From Crocodylus rhombifer (Eukaryota > Chordata > Crocodylia > Crocodylidae), in assembly GCA_038503035.1 (NCBI GenBank), contig JAVSML010020804.1, forward strand, positions 340,699 through 404,698: a stretch of 64,000 bases of DNA. The letters run 5' to 3'. The translations under genes were made by a program, and so were the position numbers. Below, one piece after another: positions 1 to 12,400 of this stretch (position 1 is its first letter; every line of letters begins with the position of its first letter). Below the pieces are notes generated by a model, which saw only the letters and a program-made list of their open reading frames with translations, was not told where the DNA came from and ran no database searches.

Positions 1-390
1 GTCCTATTTGTGACCTACTTTTTCTGTCATTTTTTTCCATTCTCTTTCTGAAGTTACATATCATCTTATCCGTAATTAAATCAACAACCTTACTGATTTA
101 GCAAAAACACTGAGGCATGGTGAATTTTGAAGGGCTGAGGAGCACAAACTTGTCGTTATAACCCTAGAAAAGTATTCAGATTAAATAGTACCATTTTAAT
201 CAAAATATTTAATGACTGGCTTTATCTTCTTCTTTCTAATAAAAGAAAATTCTTTGGAGAAGCCTATATTCACCAGGAATTTTCACCTCAATTTAGGAAT
301 ATGCATCTTGCATGCATACCAGCCCAGCCTCTGGCTTCTTCATTATTCATTCCATCCAGGAAGAGCACGCATCAACTGCAGAGACTTCCT
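1..390. other. AT-rich DNA, nothing recognised
   Basis: Low-GC sequence without a convincing coding frame or repeat boundary. Confidence 0.5.
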
Positions 391-505
391 CAGCCTGACA
401 AAGGGTTTTTAAACCCGAAAGCTTGCTAAAAAATTTTTTTTCCAACTAATTAAGTTGGTCTAATAAAAGATATTAGATTCACTCAAAGAGCCTGTCTGTC
501 TTTAG
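391..505 (+). repeat. Dispersed repeat (GAAAGCTTGC ... TTGGTCTAATAAAAGATAT type)
   Basis: Contains CCCGAAAGCTTGC, then CCAACTAATTAAGTTGGTCT and AATAAAAGATATTAGATTCA, then CAAAGAGCCTGTCTGTC. The same word order recurs at 3098, 3709, 28114, 42165, 42903 and 52124. Related sequences are common in crocodilians and turtles. I do not assign a family name. Confidence 0.75.
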
Positions 506-1126
506 GAATATATGGAACTCATAGAAAATGAGTATGAAGTAAGTGCTTAGCCATGGGACTGAAAAAAGGCTATGCCCATATCCAGAGTATGCATCTAACC
601 CAACTTCACATAAACAGTGTTCTTGTGCACACAGTGATGTCAGTGCTGTATTAGCTACCCTCAGACTGACTTAACTCCCCTCATTCTAAGGCTTCTATAA
701 TAGCAGCTTTTTGACAGCTGCTTCCCCTTCACTCTTTCTTGTGCAGTTAAAGGAGTACAATTAGCTACACAGTAGAGAGTTACAGTGACAGTCACCATGC
801 AGTTGATAGAGCACAATAAGTTACAAAGTAGACAGTGGGTGTTAAGGAGGCTGTGCACTCAAGCGATTTATGCAGTTAACCAGTGTGCAGGTAACCAATG
901 CTTTTTACAATGTAAACAATAGAAAAAAAATGGGAACTGGCGTGCTGTTATCAAGTGAATTATATGCACTTGCCCAATGTGACTATATACGATGAAGTTT
1001 ACTGTATACGGTATGGTAACTAAGAGGCTGTTCCTGCTCAAAACTAAAGCCAAGGGAACTTTGCCACTGGTTTTAATGGAAGCAGGATTATGCTCTGAGC
1101 TGGTAGAACCAAAGAAATCTACTGTA
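506..1126. other. No gene or repeat recognised
   Basis: Unassigned sequence between a dispersed repeat and the left arm of the large inverted repeat. Short open frames only. Confidence 0.5.
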
Positions 1127-1335
1127 CAATTAACACTGCTACTATTCCCCCACCACCAAATCTCCAAGCCCTAAGGGCCAGATGACACAGTGCTGCATGC
1201 AGGGCTGGGACCATGGACATGATCCGACACAGTGCTTGACCCCAGCCCCAGTCTGTGTCCCATTGGACCCCAGCTGAGCTGGCCCTGTGCACTGGATTGG
1301 GCCCCAGCAGTGTCAGCCCTTGCACTGGATGGGGC
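1127..1335 (-). repeat. Left arm of a perfect 209-bp inverted repeat
   Basis: By direct reading the reverse complement of this segment is identical to 2452-2660 over all 209 positions. Identity stops abruptly at both edges. Moderately GC-rich, with words such as CAAATCTCCAAGCCC and GGGCCAGATGACACAGTGC that suggest a repeat family. Confidence 0.9.
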
Positions 1336-2451
1336 ACTGTAACAGTTGGTTAAAACAACAAGAGGGCTAATAATCCACCTCTCATCTAAGGAATCTGCAT
1401 CTCATACATTCCACTTCTATTTACACCAGTAGTTGGAATTTGGCCATTGACTTCAATGGGATTGGAATGAGGCCCTTAATTTGTGAAGTTTCCTGTACAG
1501 GTGCCAATGGATTACATGGAATGTGCTGTACTGACTGAATCTGGAAGCACAGTGCCTGACAGAAGTGATTTTGTGTGTTACACACTTTTATGGAGGCTCA
1601 AATCACTAGTTTAAGGTACAAGGTGGTACCTTAAAGGCTACGTGGTTTAGAGAGGCATGAGTATTCATAGGCAACAACCTGCTTTGTCACATGCTATGAA
1701 TGGATAGTAGTTTAAGGTACAAAATATATCAAATGGTTTTAGAAAGTCTGGAAATGGAAAGGGGAAGCCAGAAAGAAGATCTGGAAGATGAAGAACTGAA
1801 TGAAGAGGGAGAAGCAAAATGCTTCACTGAGGCTCAGCATTGTAGTATCTAACTCTTAAGACTCCCCAGTTCCTCACAGAATTTCCAGCCCCAGGTTAGG
1901 TGCCTATGCTCCCTATATAATACACAAGGGAAATAAACTACCTAATAGTGGGATTCACAGGGGGCAGTGAAGTGAACACAAATTGCCTAAACTAGAAAAA
2001 AGGTTGAGGAGCATGAGAATTAAGTTTTGCCTTTCAAGTCAGTTCAAGCCCTTTTCTCCCTTCCCAGTTTATATGGAACTCTACATCTATTTCTAGCTCC
2101 ATTTCTTCGTTGCATCTTAGGGCCATCTTCTGGTTACCTTCAATCTCATACCCACAAACCATCTATACCAGCTCCTCCAAGCAGTTGTCCAAATTGATCC
2201 AGGATGCTCTGCTGAATATCAGGGGCTGGAGGCAAACTTGCCTCTGCAGATTATTTGAAATTCATCTAGGTGTTGCAGGCTGTAAGGCTAGGCAGTCCAC
2301 AAACAAAAATGCCACAAGTTCTTGTTCTTTACTTCCAGGCTTTCTAAACTCCACTTCCTGGGAACTCTCCTGGGTGATAGGAGAAGTGGCAAATGTGGGA
2401 CAGATGAGTGGTGTGGGTTCAGTCCATCCATGGCTTAGAGCTGGTCAATGG
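1336..2451. other. Spacer between the inverted repeat arms; nothing recognised
   Basis: 1,116 bp of AT-rich sequence. The open frame beginning at 2110 continues into the right arm and shows no domain. Confidence 0.5.
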
Positions 2452-2660
2452 GCCCCATCCAGTGCAAGGGCTGACACTGCTGGGGCCCAATCCAGTGCAC
2501 AGGGCCAGCTCAGCTGGGGTCCAATGGGACACAGACTGGGGCTGGGGTCAAGCACTGTGTCGGATCATGTCCATGGTCCCAGCCCTGCATGCAGCACTGT
2601 GTCATCTGGCCCTTAGGGCTTGGAGATTTGGTGGTGGGGGAATAGTAGCAGTGTTAATTG
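2452..2660 (+). repeat. Right arm of the perfect 209-bp inverted repeat
   Basis: Identical to the reverse complement of 1127-1335. It runs directly into 2661-2740, which is a diverged reverse complement of its own last part (CCACCAAATTTCC, GGGCCAAATGACACTGCC). The underlying element is therefore itself palindromic, like a MITE. Confidence 0.9.
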
Positions 2661-2740
2661 CCACTGCTCCTCTGCCACCAAATTTCCAAATCCATGAGGA
2701 GAACTGTGGGCCAAATGACACTGCCAAGTTGAACACTGCT
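2661..2740 (-). repeat. Diverged third copy of the inverted-repeat unit
   Basis: CCACTGCTCC ... CCACCAAATTTCC ... GGGCCAAATGACACTGCC matches, with differences, the unit CACTGCTACTATT ... CCACCAAATCTCC ... GGGCCAGATGACACAGTGC at 1131-1195. With 2575-2660 it forms an imperfect palindrome. Confidence 0.6.
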
Positions 2741-3097
2741 GAGTTAGGCTTTAATCTCTTATATTAAAAAAAATAGGATATCATTTCCTTCTCCAGTAGC
2801 TGCATTTTAAAAGAAAATTGTGAGCCCTGTTCATTTCTCTCAAAGAACACTTCAAGGCAGCATCTGTTAAGGGACAATTCTGGGCTCTGGATCCCAAGTG
2901 GATGGACAAGCTTGCCTGCAGCTCTGACACAGGTAAGCACATTCTGGAGAGAGGTAGAAATACTCAGTACTAAATATTTCTGATTGGCTGGCTCTGAATA
3001 ATTCCCTACTCAGGATGTGGGTTTATGGATCAGCTTTCTGAGGTGCATAACTCTCCCCATGCGTGGTATAGAAATCCTGAGTGCCTACGGCTGGGTG
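2741..3097. other. No gene or repeat recognised
   Basis: Ordinary non-coding sequence. Confidence 0.5.
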
Positions 3098-3208
3098 CAG
3101 ACAGGGTTATTTGGGTAAATGTGATATCTTCTATTAGACCAACTAAATAGTTGAAAAAAATGTTATTTGTAAGCTTTCGGGCACAAACACCCTTCTTGAG
3201 GCCTAGAG
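3098..3208 (-). repeat. Dispersed repeat (minus orientation)
   Basis: GGGTAAATGTGATATCTTCT, TTAGACCAACTAAATAGTTG and GTAAGCTTTCGGGCACAAAC occur in order. This is the reverse of the 391-505 copy and matches 52124-52264. Confidence 0.8.
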
Positions 3209-3708
3209 AGACTCTGCTGATATTTTGTGTTCTCCTGGATTAAGTCTGGGTGCTGCATTCCACTCCAGGGATAAATGCCTAAAAGTTAGGTATTACAGCA
3301 GCTAAACTGTAGGTACCCAAATCCTTTGTTAGACATAATGTACATTCTGTGTTCCAAAGAGTTTACAATCTAAAAGAGAAATCCTGCTTCAAACCTCCTC
3401 ATGCTATGAAACCTACAAATCACTGCAATCTGGCATTGGTTAGCCCAGTGGCTACCTCCAACTACTGTAACCACTAGAAGCAGTAATTTATACAAAACCG
3501 CAGCCTTTACTGTTATCTTGTCCTGCATCTGATCTTTATTTGTCCATGTTTCTACTTCCTCTGTTATTTGTATCACGGATTGTGAGCTGTCTGGGCTATG
3601 AACTACTTGTTTTCCTAGAACAATGTATCTGTGAATGGGATCTCTAGGTACTATCTCTTGTTTGATACTTAAATTATAGTAATTGCAATGTATATGAATA
3701 AAATAAAA
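3209..3708. other. No gene or repeat recognised
   Basis: Non-coding sequence between two copies of the same dispersed repeat. A short minus-strand open frame here has no recognisable domain. Confidence 0.5.
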
Positions 3709-3838
3709 ATTGTCTGGGTAAATGTGATATCTTTTCTTAGACCAACAGTATTAGACCTCTTAGTTGGTCTAATAAAAGATAACACATTTACTCAAATAAT
3801 CTTGTCTGTTTATGTCGTAAGACCAACATGATTACAAC
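3709..3838. repeat. Foldback pair of the dispersed repeat
   Basis: A minus-orientation end (GGGTAAATGTGATATCTTTT, CTTAGACCAAC; 3717-3746) faces a plus-orientation end (GTTGGTCTAATAAAAGATAA, CACATTTACTCAAA; 3763-3797). Together they form a hairpin of about 32-bp arms. The sequence then continues to GTAAGACCAACATGATTACAA, the normal outer end of the family. Confidence 0.75.
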
Positions 3839-3869
3839 CAACACTCCCAAAATAAAACCTGTGACATTT

Positions 3870-4060
3870 CATTCTACTCCAGCCCCAACTCACTTTTGCT
3901 TTTGTTTCTCTGCCTGTTACCAGACCTGGAACAATCTTCCACTAGAAGCAATGGGAGCATTAAGCCTAACTGGTTTCAAGAAGGATCTTGAAAGATTTAT
4001 GAATGGTGTAGCCACCAGTACCAGGGGTCTGGACTTACCAACCCAACAGCAGTGAGTCCC
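3870..4060 (+). mobile_element. CR1-clade LINE fragment (C-terminal RT remnant)
   Basis: The plus-strand frame 3828-4055 includes YQTWNNLPLEAMGA followed by GFKKDLERFMNG. This matches the W-N-LP ... F---L layout at the C-terminus of CR1/L2-group ORF2. Too short and decayed for subfamily assignment. Confidence 0.6.
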
Positions 4061-5150
4061 TTATAGCTTGTAATCCTGGAATTGCTTATATACATGGCTA
4101 ACCTTGAATTCATGAGTTATGTCAGCTAGTGGGAGCTCAAAGTAAGCACCAGCATAACTGCTTCCAGAGTGGAGTTGATAGGAAGAACATTTAATGTCAT
4201 ACATTGTGTTGCAGCTCTCTTTATTCTCAAGACAATTTAAAGATCCGCGCCCCCCCCCCCACTTGTGACAGAAATACCAGTCTAAACTCAGTTTGCAAAC
4301 AATTAGTAGAACGTAGAAGGTAAGGGGAAAATACTGAAAAGCCTCTAACTCTTGTATATTAAATGAAAAAAATATAACTCCTTAGAGGACATTGCTTTGA
4401 ATAAAGGATGCTGCAAAACTATTTCAGAATACAAATATAATCTTACTACTAGCATTATAAAAAGGTAATGGAATCATGACCAATTATAAATTAGAACAAT
4501 TAAAAAATCTTTAAGAAGTTAAAGAAAAGATTTCATTATGGCTGCATTATAGTTGTACAATTGATTTCTAATAAACAAGGTTGCAAAGTTTAAGCTGGGT
4601 AATTGTTTGCCGCATCACAGCAGTCCTCAGATGAAGGTATCTGGGTTTAGAAGCAATTTCACTTTTCATTGTGCTTTCACTTAGGTGTCAAAAATCAAAG
4701 CTATTGTTCAGCTCTGAAGTTATACCAAGTGATGATTAACCTCCTCTATCTCTCCAGGCCTCTAACACAGAAACATATACTAGAGCGAGGTGGTTTTGTG
4801 ACCAAGCTTTTGTTGTGGTGTGTCAGGTAATTCTGAAAACAACTGTATCACTGTAAGTGTGGGAGGATCTGTTTTTTGGAACGGCATTGCGGGATCTACA
4901 TCAGATTTTTCCTTTTAAGGCATTCTGTAAATATTTCCTTAATATCTCTGAGGATCAAAATAATTGGGTGTGCATTTATAATGATGAACTTTTCCTATCC
5001 GAGTTGCCTTTGAAAATCAAATTAGAGAAGGAAACGGGAAAATCTCAGGTGTTTGGGGGATTCTTTTGTAAATTTAGAGGATGGCAAAGAGACAAAGTAG
5101 ATAAAAGCTGATATTAGCATTCCTGTGTTTAGTTCCTGTGACTATAGATG
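4061..5150. other. AT-rich DNA with an 11-nt poly-C run (4250-4260)
   Basis: No coding or repeat call. The poly-C run is a likely length-variable homopolymer. Confidence 0.5.
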
Positions 5151-5940
5151 TTAAACTGTTTAATATGAATACTGTCTCTATAGTAGGCACAAATCTCCCA
5201 TAGTAGGCTCGGTGCCGGTAATAGGAGCTAAACCTCGCTGTATTTCATTTCACTCCCGCTGATAGCATTTATCAGCAAAATCTGGATTAAAAAACCCCCC
5301 AAATATGCAATTTAAGCCTGATCATAACTGGGACTGCTGAGGAGGAAAGTGAGGGGATTATCTGGAGCCTGGAAGCACAAATATGAGATTGTATTGTCAC
5401 TGTGGGCTATATGCCTTTTGGCAAACTGTAGTGTAAGCCTCAGCTGACAGGCCTTTTCACAACTGACAGATGAAAATATGAAACTTAAATTCGTCATGAC
5501 AGATAGCTCTGCTGAATGAAAAGACCAGGAGGATAGCACTGGGATGGGGGCAGCCAGAAGTGCACCCTGCCCTGCTCGGGCCGGCTCCCTCAGAGGAAGC
5601 ACAGTGCTGTCTCCTCAACTCTCCCCCTGCCTACCAAGCTGTTCAACCTGCCTGCTTTCAAAAAAACAACAAAAAACCCAGAAAAAGTCATCATCTTTTC
5701 TTCGGCAGATGAATGCAAAGTCTTAAGAAGACAAGGGTGGCAGATTAAATGTAATATGCAGGCATGAAAGACATTTCCTGGACGCTTCTCAACTGAAGCA
5801 GGTTTCCTCCACCGCAGCTGACGTGTTACTGTGGTAGAAAGCTTATTAATTGCCTTATTAACTGCGCCTAATCCTCGGGGATTGGGATCTTTGTCAAAAT
5901 TAAAACAATTACGACCAGAAATAATTGTTCTTTTCTGTCA
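5150..5940. promoter_or_regulatory. Candidate conserved regulatory element upstream of an orphan CpG island
   Basis: Repeat-free, non-coding sequence with dense factor-like words. 5840-5935 holds TTAATTGCC, TTATTAACTGCGCC, CCTAATCC, GGGATTGGGATCTTTGTC, AAAACAATTA and AAATAATTGTTC. These resemble homeodomain (TAATTG), OTX/PITX (TAATCC), TCF/LEF (ATCTTTG) and SOX (ATTGTT) sites. 5250-5510 is similar in texture (TGATAGCATTTATCAGC). Near SEM1 and DLX5/6 such elements are expected. Conservation is not tested. Confidence 0.4.
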
Positions 5941-6470
5941 GCAAGTCGGCGTCCGCCTCCCCCGCCCCCCTGCAAGCGGACACCGCCCCGGGCCGGGCCG
6001 GGCCGGGCTGCGCGGAGCGCGTCGCGTCGCGTCGGACCGGGCAGGCTCCGCCGGGGGCCCGGCACCTTCCGGGAGCCGCGTCTGCGGGAAGCCCCTGTCC
6101 CCCCGCTCCCTTTGTGCGCCCGGATCAAAGCCCCGCCGTCAGCTTGTGTTGCTCGCGGGCTGCCCCTCCAGGGGCACTGGAGATGCCCCGCGCCGGGGAG
6201 GGTCCTGCACGGCCCTGTGCCGAGCTCTGTGAGAGCAGTCGGTGCGCCTGGGAGGAGCGGAGGGGGAGGCGGCAGGGCCCGGGTGGGGGCATCAATGCAA
6301 AATGCTCCACAGATCTGGGGGTCTCGTTCCTTCCCCTCCTGCACGTGCGGGATTTCTCCGCTGTTCCCGTCCTCCCCGGTGTCCCCGCAGGGAACGGAGC
6401 ACATGGAGCCCTTATTCGGCAAGTTGACAACCCTGGAGAAAAGGAGGATCAAGTCTTTAGGCACCGGGAG
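5941..6470. promoter_or_regulatory. Orphan CpG island
   Basis: GC- and CpG-rich, including GGCCGGGCCGGGCCGGGC and GCGTCGCGTCGCGTCGG repeats at about 5989-6033. It is distinct from AT-rich flanks. Long open frames exist on both strands but look like GC-driven chance, with Pro/Arg/Gly-rich products and no domain. It may be the promoter of an unannotated or non-coding transcript, or a developmental CpG island. It is more than 22 kb from SEM1. Confidence 0.6.
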
Positions 6471-9400
6471 AAGGTGTGCCTGGCTGGCCACTGTCACTTT
6501 CTCCAGTTGCCATGGCGATCCTATGCCTAGTCTCAGGCAGCAATCAAAAAGAAAGGAGAGAGAGAGAGAAGATAAGAGCGATGAGTGTCAGGGTTTTTTG
6601 GTTTTGTTTGCTTGTTTTTTTTAACTGTGAGCCTTCAGGCCATGGCCGATGCACGATCATCACCCAGCTAGACAGCCCAGGAATGCCAGACTGCAGGACT
6701 GGGCTGGGATCCCAGGCACATGGGAAGCTCGGAATGAAGCTCCCATGAAAGGTACAGGAAAGATTTGTGAGACAGAGAGAGGGAGGAGAAAGATGAGGGG
6801 AGCCAGCCTTGAGAGAGAAGAATCCAGGCGCCACCAGTATAACAGCTGCCTCAGGTATGTTAGCCAGTTTCAGCTCGTTCCCAGCCCTGGCAGGCTCTGC
6901 ACACAGAGACACTGATGCCTGATAGTTACAAGCAGGCTGCCCGCTTAGATGATAGCATCTCCCAGGCTTGCAGACACAAAAATGAGTCCAGCTTCTGGGC
7001 ACTTCTGTCTACAATCGTCTGTGGTTAAAGCATTTAAGATCTTGATTTTAAAGAGAGAGAGGAAGAGACAGAGGAAGAGAGTGAGCAAGCAAAATGCAGT
7101 AAACTGCTTTGGGGACAAAAGCAAAAGTATTTTATCTGCTCTCAGCACAGTTCTGACTACTGACTTACACTTATTGTCAAGGGTAACAGAGAAGTCATTC
7201 CTTTCCCATATTAAAATAAATACCACAGAGTTGTATAGCACTGATTCAACACCACATCTCAACAGTGTTGCGTCATTTATAGCAACATTTTGGAGTATTT
7301 TCCAAAGGGGGTTATACTTTGCTTTCTGCCTGATTCCTTCTAAACCAGACACACAAACTCCAGCCTATGTGGCTTTCAACTGCATTTGCTCCTGGTAAGG
7401 TAGCTACTAATATTGAGAATTAATCAAATTAATTTTAACTCCTACCAAATAAGCACAAAAGATGTCCACAGTCAAATCCCTCCAGACTAAGACATCTAGT
7501 TTCATTTTCCAGTCTGTATTTCTTTCTCTGTCTTTCCTAAACAATGGATTTGGTCCCTAACATTACTAGAGTTGTTCAGATGGTCTCTTGTAATTGTTTC
7601 TCCATAAATGCTTCCTTTTGAAAGTTTACAATATACTCCAGTTCAAACAAAACTATTGGACTTGAACAGAAATTAATACAGCGGAGTCCTGTGACTTGCC
7701 TTGTACAGGATTCCAGATCACAAAGATCCCCTCTGACCTTAAAAAATCCATGGAGAGGAGGGAGACATTCAGGTGGTTTTTGTTTGTGTTTGTTTTGTGG
7801 GCCTGTGGGGAAGGAGGTCTTAACATAGAAGTACTACAATTTTCCTTCTTGTTTTCATCCACATTACTGTGTTGCAGAAAAGCCAAAAATAACAATAGGA
7901 AAGATATACAATGAGACTTCTGGCCATTCCTGAAGTCATCGCCCAGGCAAAACTCCAGCTGGAGTGAATGAGAGTTTTGCTTGAATAGGGACTATAGGAG
8001 AACCTTAATATTCATCTTTTCATACATTTTGTAATGATCAACACAGAAAAAAAGCCCTAAGGTAATATGTTAATCTTTACCAGATGTACTATATGTATCC
8101 TTATACGCTAGAAGCCTAGCAGGACTGCAATGTCACAACAGACATTTACTGAAATACCTGGGGAACTGTAACAAAAAGTGTTAGTAGAAAATGGTCTTTC
8201 AGCTAAATTACCTAATATATTTGCTAATGGTATCTGATTTAAAAGCCATAAAAATACTAAGTTAAAAGCACATTAGAAGATGTGTTATATTTATAAGTGT
8301 TTGTCACCTTGGCAACAAAAGTGAAATTCTAAATCTAACACTAGCTGTGATGGGCCAAGACCTTTGAAAATTGGTAAATACTTCTTCTTTATGGCAATGA
8401 TCGGCTTTCAGTGATAGAATATGAGAACTGTAATAGGCAAGTTCTTCATTGCATAACAAGTTTTTTGCTAGCTTTCAGTTATGATTTGCCCCATCTTTCT
8501 ACTGTACCTACAGCTTTTTTTCAACAATACATTTTCAAATACTGTAAAGCATTGATCTTTTTTTTTTGTACAAGAGAATAGAACTGGGCCATGAGACTGT
8601 AATTTCCTGTATGTTGGCTAGGTTTATTAATCTCACATTGAGCCATACGCTGCCCTGGACCTGGAGGTGAATTTTTTTAGATTCTAACAGGAGTTTCATA
8701 CTGAAGACTCTTCCTCTCTCCCCATCCCCTGTTTTCCCCCCTGTGCTGGAAAAGCCACACTGGATGTGTCAAGGTAAGTTTAGTCTTGACTCAGTCTTCC
8801 TATTTAACACACAGTCCACAGAATTAGGCTTTTTGCACAAAAGGAAGGTTATTTTTTCATTTGTCATGAGTCTTTTCCCAATAATGCCTCTGCATACTCA
8901 CTGAGCCAGATCTTTATATGGTACAATGGTAATCAGTCTGTTTGCTTTCCTTATCAACTGAGGATCTTACCCATGGATTCTGCTCATAATGGGGCAGGTG
9001 TTTTTCTAGGCCAAAACAATGTAGAAAACAATGATTACTGGAAGGAAAACCATGCCTTCTTATGGTCCCAATGCTATTTATAGGATTATACCAAAAATGC
9101 TGCCAGGAGAATGGCAAGTACTGATGACTGACTCCGGAGAAACAGAAAGCAGGGCAGAAGAATGTATATCTGATGAGTATAGTATGAGTATCTGATACAG
9201 TAAAAATGGTTGAGTATTCCTTCCTTTTACTGTGAGAATTGCCTTAATCCCTAGAAAACTAAGAGAAACAACTTCTTAGAGAAGGGCTGAGGACTCCATA
9301 AACAAAAACTGAAAGGCTTCTCTCTTGAAGTGAATATCTAAATTGGCTCTTAAATCTGGAGAGCAGAGCTATGTAAATGTGTGAACTCACTTCTATCAGG

Positions 9401-12400
9401 CAGCTCTGTACATTTCAGGCATTTTTCAAACATACCTTAATAGCTGCCTTTTGACCTGGTGGATTGGGCTCTCATTGTGGTCATAGTAGAACTTTCATGT
9501 GGAAGTTTTCAGAACAGAGGGAAATTCCTTGAGTCCCTATATCTGAAATCCAAACAAAATCATGCCTCTAAGCATTACAAAGCCTTTATCAGGATTAAGA
9601 GATGTTAGGAACAGTTAAAGACTATAATTATTCTTTGTCCAAGGTTCCAAATATCTGGGACCAAATTCTTAGGACAGTTGCCACCATGGAGTGTTTTACA
9701 GCCCTTCAGCTTTTCTGCTGATGTGTTTGGTGATATCAGTAAGCTCAAGAGGGGTAAACCTCTCAGTTAGGATTCAGGAGTTTGAGTTAGGTTAGTGTCA
9801 AATCATATTCTTCTGGACTATGGCTCTATACACTGGTAATTATCAGGTGGTGATATGTAGGGGATGATATGTATGGTGACAATGCTTATGTATGGGGTTT
9901 CTTTCCTTGCTGGGTCATTTTGGGTGATGGACAACAAAAACAAGAGAAAACATTTGCCAAGACTTTCCTCTGAGATGCATAAATGACTTAAATGCTGACT
10001 CTAAATCAGTAGCAACATTTTTGACACTGTTGATAGTCTCTGTCCTGCCCCAAGAAGCAAACTTGTCTATTGTTCTAGACTTCCTTTTTCAAGTATCAGA
10101 CCATTTTAGTAGTGAAAGAGAGAAAAACAGATTCTTCCCAACAGCTAATCCTGAAGGCAATATTATCCTTAATAAAATATATACTCTATTACTAATTACA
10201 CTTATCCTCTGTTAACTAATGCTCTTTAGGATTTGCGTTTAGGAAGGTGTTGGAGTGTTCTAAATGATCATAATGATTATTATGTCAAAAGCTTATTCAC
10301 AGATAATAAAATGGCCTATATTATTTAGTATTTTTAAAAGACTAGAAAAGCAGCTTGGTATTTGAAAGCTAGAACCGGGCAAACAATAAAAAACAAAGTA
10401 AATAGAAAACCAACTGAAGAAAAAATAGAGGAAAGCAGTTAACACACACCCATGTTTGAGTTATAGCTGGTCATAGAAACTCTGGTTACATCAATATTTT
10501 CCCAATTAAGATTAAAAAAAGGCGAGCAGTTTATTTAACAGTTGTGCCTTGAACCATATAAATTTAAGTGGATGCCTAAAAGGGCAGAATCGGACCCCAA
10601 ATCTTAGGACTATTTGTGGATATGAGATATGTGCTGTTGCCCTTATTTATTTCCTCCTTGCTTCTGCCTATGGTATTCTACTATCCTTAACAGAGAGAAG
10701 AAGAAAGATCTTACTCTGCCTATGAAAAACAAGAGAAACAAGACCTGGCAAATACTCAGTGGGCAAAATCCCTTGTTTTGCTTGTGTGAGAACTCAGATT
10801 AATTCGGAGGAATGGCCTCAATCAGGATCTGCCCCAGAATTAGTTGTACCAACAGAGACACATCCCTGATCCCTCTTTTCCTTTTTCCCTTACCCTATGG
10901 AAGGTTAGTTTCACACACGTCTGTCTCCTAAGTGTAAAGACTAGCCAACGCAGGAGGGGAAGTGTACAAAAGTAGGCATATAGGTAAGGCAAAACAGAAG
11001 AGATACAAAAGACAGAGAAAGAGGAGTGTGGGCACCTCTAGAAAAGTCTGGTTTATTGTTTGGCTTATGAGCATGTAGGTATCAGAAGACCTCTTGCACG
11101 GCAGAGCAAAGTATACCTGTTTGACTTAGAGCAGGGTTTCATTAGGTACTGAATTCAGCTGGTCAGTATTTCTTTAAAATATAATTCCATTAAACAGTAG
11201 ATTTCTGTGAGAATTTCCATAGGTAAGATCATCTGAAAGGAACAGTTTTTCATTTCAGAAGAATGTTTGTTTTCAAAATACTTGGAACCTCATTTTTGTA
11301 CTTTCGAAATTTGGCTTAGTATTTTATCTTTTTTTTTTCGTTTTTATATCCACGATTTCAAAACACAGTAGTTGTAGTACTACATCATCTTGAAATGAAA
11401 ATGTTATGAAACCAATTGCTTTGGAATTTCTGTTTCATGTGGATGTTGAAAGGCAGAATGTTCTCATTCTCAAAAGGATCTGGAATGCCAAACTTCCCAC
11501 AGAATAGAAATTCTGAGTTTTGACCAGCTTTTGTACTGAACACCCTCAGCTTCCATACACTAAAGGCACACGCTCAGGCTGACCTCTTCCTCCCTTCCTT
11601 ACATGGGTTAGAGGAATGAGAAGCTTGCCTGCATCTTTATTCACCTCTTGGAGCCTCTCTCAACCTAGCACCCTCTGACAAAGTATCTTCTGCAGCTTAT
11701 GGATCTAGCCCTTAACCTTACAATTATTTTCTAGCCAAATACATGCAATTTATATGGAACTGATAAGGTGCCTATTAATGCACTGTATATGGATTGAGCT
11801 ACTTTTCAAGTATTGATAATAGGATGGAAAAAGGTTTTCAATTAACTGAGGTAGGGAGAATCACATGGGTAGACATGTGCTCTTACGCTCAAGTGCACAA
11901 TTTTCACTGATTGATAACTAACTAACACCACTTGAGACTACATTCTAGTTACATCACTTCACCATTAAACTCTTCATTTACCCCCAAATGAATAGATTAA
12001 CATTAAGTAAACTCCACTGAAAAATTGTCCAATTCAGTCAAGCTTTAATATAAATTTGTAACAGCCTTGAAAGAAAATTACAGAATGTGTCATTTAAAAA
12101 ACCATTATTTATAATATACAATTTAAGGGTTTTTTATCTGATAAATGTTTAAAATATGCTCATTTTCTAAACTAAGTTTACAACAGAGCTTCAGAGGACC
12201 ATCTACAACATGTATATAACAAAATATACATAATGATCTGGGTAAATATGGAAAACAAGAAGAGAAACGGTGTGTGACTAAATTATACTGGGAATATTAC
12301 AAACCACATTATATTAACAAGTTTACATTAGCAGCCATAGTTTGTTCTCACTTATGCCTCATACAGCTAAGATTTTCGTATAAATTAAAACAAGCAAGGT

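Noticed and set aside
2110..2767. Plus-strand frames over the right arm of the inverted repeat
   Set aside because: The same translation appears on the opposite strand at 1119-1337 because the arms are identical. This reflects the repeat, not a gene.
5868..6530. Long open frames on both strands in the orphan CpG island (up to about 209 codons)
   Set aside because: Overlapping frames on both strands, biased to Pro/Arg/Gly with no domain, are expected where stop codons are rare in GC-rich DNA.
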